Positions 61,602-64,000 of a stretch of 64,000 nucleotides of DNA are shown here, one piece after another. The stretch spans positions 7,646,646 to 7,710,645 of the forward strand of contig NC_044923.1 of assembly GCF_003576645.1 (NCBI RefSeq). Reading direction: 5' to 3'. This DNA comes from Ipomoea triloba. Its lineage: Eukaryota > Streptophyta > Magnoliopsida > Solanales > Convolvulaceae. The notes beneath the pieces are model-generated. The model did not search any database. It saw nothing but the letters and a program-made list of their open reading frames with translations, and had not been told where the DNA came from. The number at the start of each line of letters is the position of its first letter. Position 1 is the first letter of the stretch. The translations under genes were made by a program, and so were the position numbers.

Positions 61602-63180
61602 TTTATTAAATAGTAATACTTATTATTATTATTATTATTAAATATTAATTAAATATATGTATAGTCTACCGAGCAAACAAGGATATTGTTATAATCATGT
61701 TGAGTAGATACTAATTTTATGTGTACTCATAGCTGTGACCACGGTTCGATTCCGGATTCGAATTAACGGTTTAGGGTTCTAGAAAATTGCAAACCGGAAC
61801 CTTATTTAGTTTGTTATTTAGTAATATTATATATAGTATGTATATATAATATGTTTTCTTATTTAGTATTTAGAAAAGGCAAGCGCATTGGGTTCAGATA
61901 GTATGCAGTGACTCTCTCATATGGGAGGTCATGGAATTGAGCCTTAGTAGAGACACAAAGTAATGGATTTTGACGGGATCCAAACTAGATTGGGATCGGC
62001 TGCTCGCAGGCAATCGCTCCGGCAGACTTGGTTTCCTTCAGATCGCCAAGGGCTTCAGAAGTAGTCTTTCCTCTCTCTATATTCGACTGTGTTTTTGCTC
62101 GTGTCTGCGTGTGCATTATTTCTACACTTACTTCTACTCCTTCTGCTGATGTTCATGCAAAATTAATTCTCCTATGTTTCTTAAAATTTGGAGAATATCA
62201 TGCTAAAGAACTCCATTTGGCACTGAAGTGGCAAATAGTAGATTCGATATTGGATGCAGTGAGTGTGCTATTTGAAGAATTGAATATCAAAATTGGTTGA
62301 TATTCATTGAATTTTGATTCACTATTAAAAAAAAATTATTCAGTGAGTTTGAGTTTTTCCTGAAGTCTACATTTGGCCAATATCTACCAACAACTCTGTT
62401 TGTACTGTGCGCAAAATACAGTGTTGGTGAAATTGGATCATAGCTGAATTGCACTAATGTTTTAGAGATATACTCGGTACAAGCATCAGAGCAGCAAAGC
62501 TTGCTATGGAAATGCTTTTGCTTGACTAATTCAATATTGATAGTAACAGGTAAAAATGGATACATGAAAATAACTTTTTGATAAATACAAATAGGTAACT
62601 TTTCTTGTTGGTTTCCCCTAATCTTCTTGTTGCTATTTAATGTCATCTATATTTGTTATTGCCTCAATAATATATTAATAGAAACATGTCTTCCATCTAG
62701 CCTCAGGTAGTCCGGTAGATAACCTAGTTTAATCAGACACAAACTCATCCAGGTGCTACACGATGGTAATGTTTAAACACCTGTTCCTTGTTAGTTTTTA
62801 GTAATATTGCAAAACCTCAATTATGCACATTAAATTTTTTGCTACTTAACCTATATTAAGCCTTGCTGGATTTATTTTGAAAATATGCACCTATATTGGA
62901 TGGAGGTACATTTAGCGAAGTGGGCAGCTTTTTTTAACCCCATAGTTGAACCACACTTGAAAGATTACATTGAAAACTTGTTCTAGACAACCCAAAAAAT
63001 GACAACTTTATTTATGGCCAATCTTTGATGGTGATGCATTTAGATTTTTTAACAGTTTAATGATTGAGAGATCTTGAAATAGATTCTGTGTTCCTTTGAC
63101 ATATATATGATGTAACCCTAATACTTGGGTCTCACACCTGTGCTTCCTTTGTGGACAATTCCTTTTACTTCACACTTTTA
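61602..63180. other. Intergenic; (ATT)n and SINE-like boxes
   Basis: An (ATT)n tract at 61619-61640. CCACGGTTCGATTCCGG at about 61740 and GTCATGGAATTGAGCC at 61928 resemble B boxes of decayed SINEs. The open frame 62028-62300 has no recognised domain. Confidence 0.4.
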
Positions 63181-63491
63181 GGCCATCCACAATAGTTAAG
63201 AGTTTGGTGTAGATTTTGAGGATATTTTGTAAGTGTGATTAGGAAAGAGAAAATAGGGTAGAGGAAAAAAAGAAAAGAAAAAATAAAACAAAATTATAAA
63301 ACAGAAAAAAAGGAAATATCTCATTGCCTTTCGTGAGGGTAAGCATAAGGTGGGCCCCTTTGGGGCTGACAAAACTTGGAAATAGCATGAGAAATATCTC
63401 CTTGCCACATCATTTTCCCATTTGCTTCAAAATTTAAGTTGTCAGGATTGTTTCTTAATTTTTGTGCCTAAATTGGCTATTGGGGTTGGCC
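63181..63491. mobile_element. PIF/Harbinger-type (Tourist-like) MITE
   Basis: A 311 bp element with ends GGCCATCCACAATAG and CTATTGGGGTTGGCC. TTA on both sides (63178-63180 and 63492-63494) is the expected 3 bp target duplication. No coding capacity. Confidence 0.75.
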
Positions 63492-63681
63492 TTATGCCTC
63501 TCTCTTTTTCTTTTGTCCCTTCTCTTTTAAATATTAATTTTGGCGTAAAGATTTGCTCTTTGTATAATTAATTATTATGTGTTTATCATTTTAACCTTTC
63601 TCTTCAATGGAGATAGAGGATATTCTGTTTTGAAGATTACATGATGCGCTCATAAATTCATATTATCATTTTTGGCTTCAG

Positions 63682-63813
63682 GAACTTCCAGAAGGGAGTT
63701 GGTATTGTCCATGTTACACGTGCCGGATCTGTAAGGATGTAGTTAAAGCCAATGAGAGCTCTTCATCCTTTAGTGCAATAAAATGCATGCAGTGGCAGTG
63801 CGCAAACATCAGT
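63682..63813 (+). CDS. One exon of an IDM1-like PHD-finger protein (partial, possibly decayed)
   Basis: An in-frame 44-codon exon bounded by GGCTTCAG acceptor and GTAAGT donor: ELPEGSWYCPCYTCRICKD, then FSAIKCMQWQC. This resembles the PHD/zinc region of IDM1-type acetyltransferases (ELP.G.WYCPNCTC..CG...CSQCE). One expected Cys spacing is changed (CPCYTC, CMQWQC), so it may be diverged or a pseudogene. The next acceptor-like TGAACAG at 63984-63990 suggests it continues past the window. No upstream exon was recognised. Confidence 0.5.
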
Positions 63814-64000
63814 GTAAGTTTTCCTGTGAATGTTGTGCAGTATCATATCTGCCTTGCATTATTCATAAGTCTTATTCTCTATTTATGGTTTTCTTTATTC
63901 TTTTCCTATTTTAATCTTATAGTAAATTGTCTATGTTGTTTTTCTTATCTTTTATTGAATCCCTGGGATATCTTGATAACTGTGAACAGACCACAAGGCA

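Overview
The window is nuclear DNA of a flowering plant, a eudicot and probably an asterid (inference). The genes carry GT-AG introns, plant-only protein families are present, the spacers are AT-rich, and most of the DNA between genes is transposon debris. Six protein genes look intact and are modelled here: a plant MLKL-type HeLo/pseudokinase protein (5228-2290, minus); a small twin-CX9C (CHCH) protein with a 1.8 kb intron (8693-6642, minus); a cytokinin-response-factor-type AP2/ERF factor (21284-20325, minus); a two-domain CrcB/FEX fluoride exporter with six coding exons (38482-42086, plus); an LRR receptor-like pseudokinase (44859-42900, minus); and a single-coding-exon protein resembling TAF1C/Rrn6 of the RNA polymerase I machinery (51874-54582, plus). 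The right edge holds one exon-like piece of an IDM1-like PHD finger. There is also a heavily decayed S-locus-type receptor kinase near 60 kb.

Layout. 0-9 kb: the MLKL and CHCH genes. 9-11.5 kb: a frameshifted Ty3/gypsy gag and a GC-rich island. 11.5-20 kb: MITEs, a minisatellite element, a SINE and a Helitron end with an RPA-like fragment. 20-21.3 kb: the CRF gene. 21.6-25.5 kb: an N gap next to what looks like a false 1.64 kb duplication. 25.5-36 kb: a gene desert of SINEs, MITEs and minisatellite elements. 36-45 kb: the FEX and LRR-RLK genes, convergent (3' ends about 0.8 kb apart). 45-51 kb: a foldback MITE, a long repeat of uncertain class and a second Helitron end just upstream of the TAF1C-like gene. 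54.6-64 kb: foldback elements, an RNase H-like fragment, hairpin clusters and gene relics.

The genes are unrelated housekeeping or signalling genes and show no operon or obvious functional cluster. Two of the six (MLKL-type and LRR-RLK) are predicted pseudokinases. The most unusual structure is a dispersed family of non-autonomous elements (12.4, 32.1, 32.9 and 57.8 kb). They share a roughly 27 bp end around GTGGACCATGGTCCA but enclose different tandem or inverted minisatellite arrays. Intron boundaries were placed by hand from splice dinucleotides and frame continuity. No database or structure search was possible.
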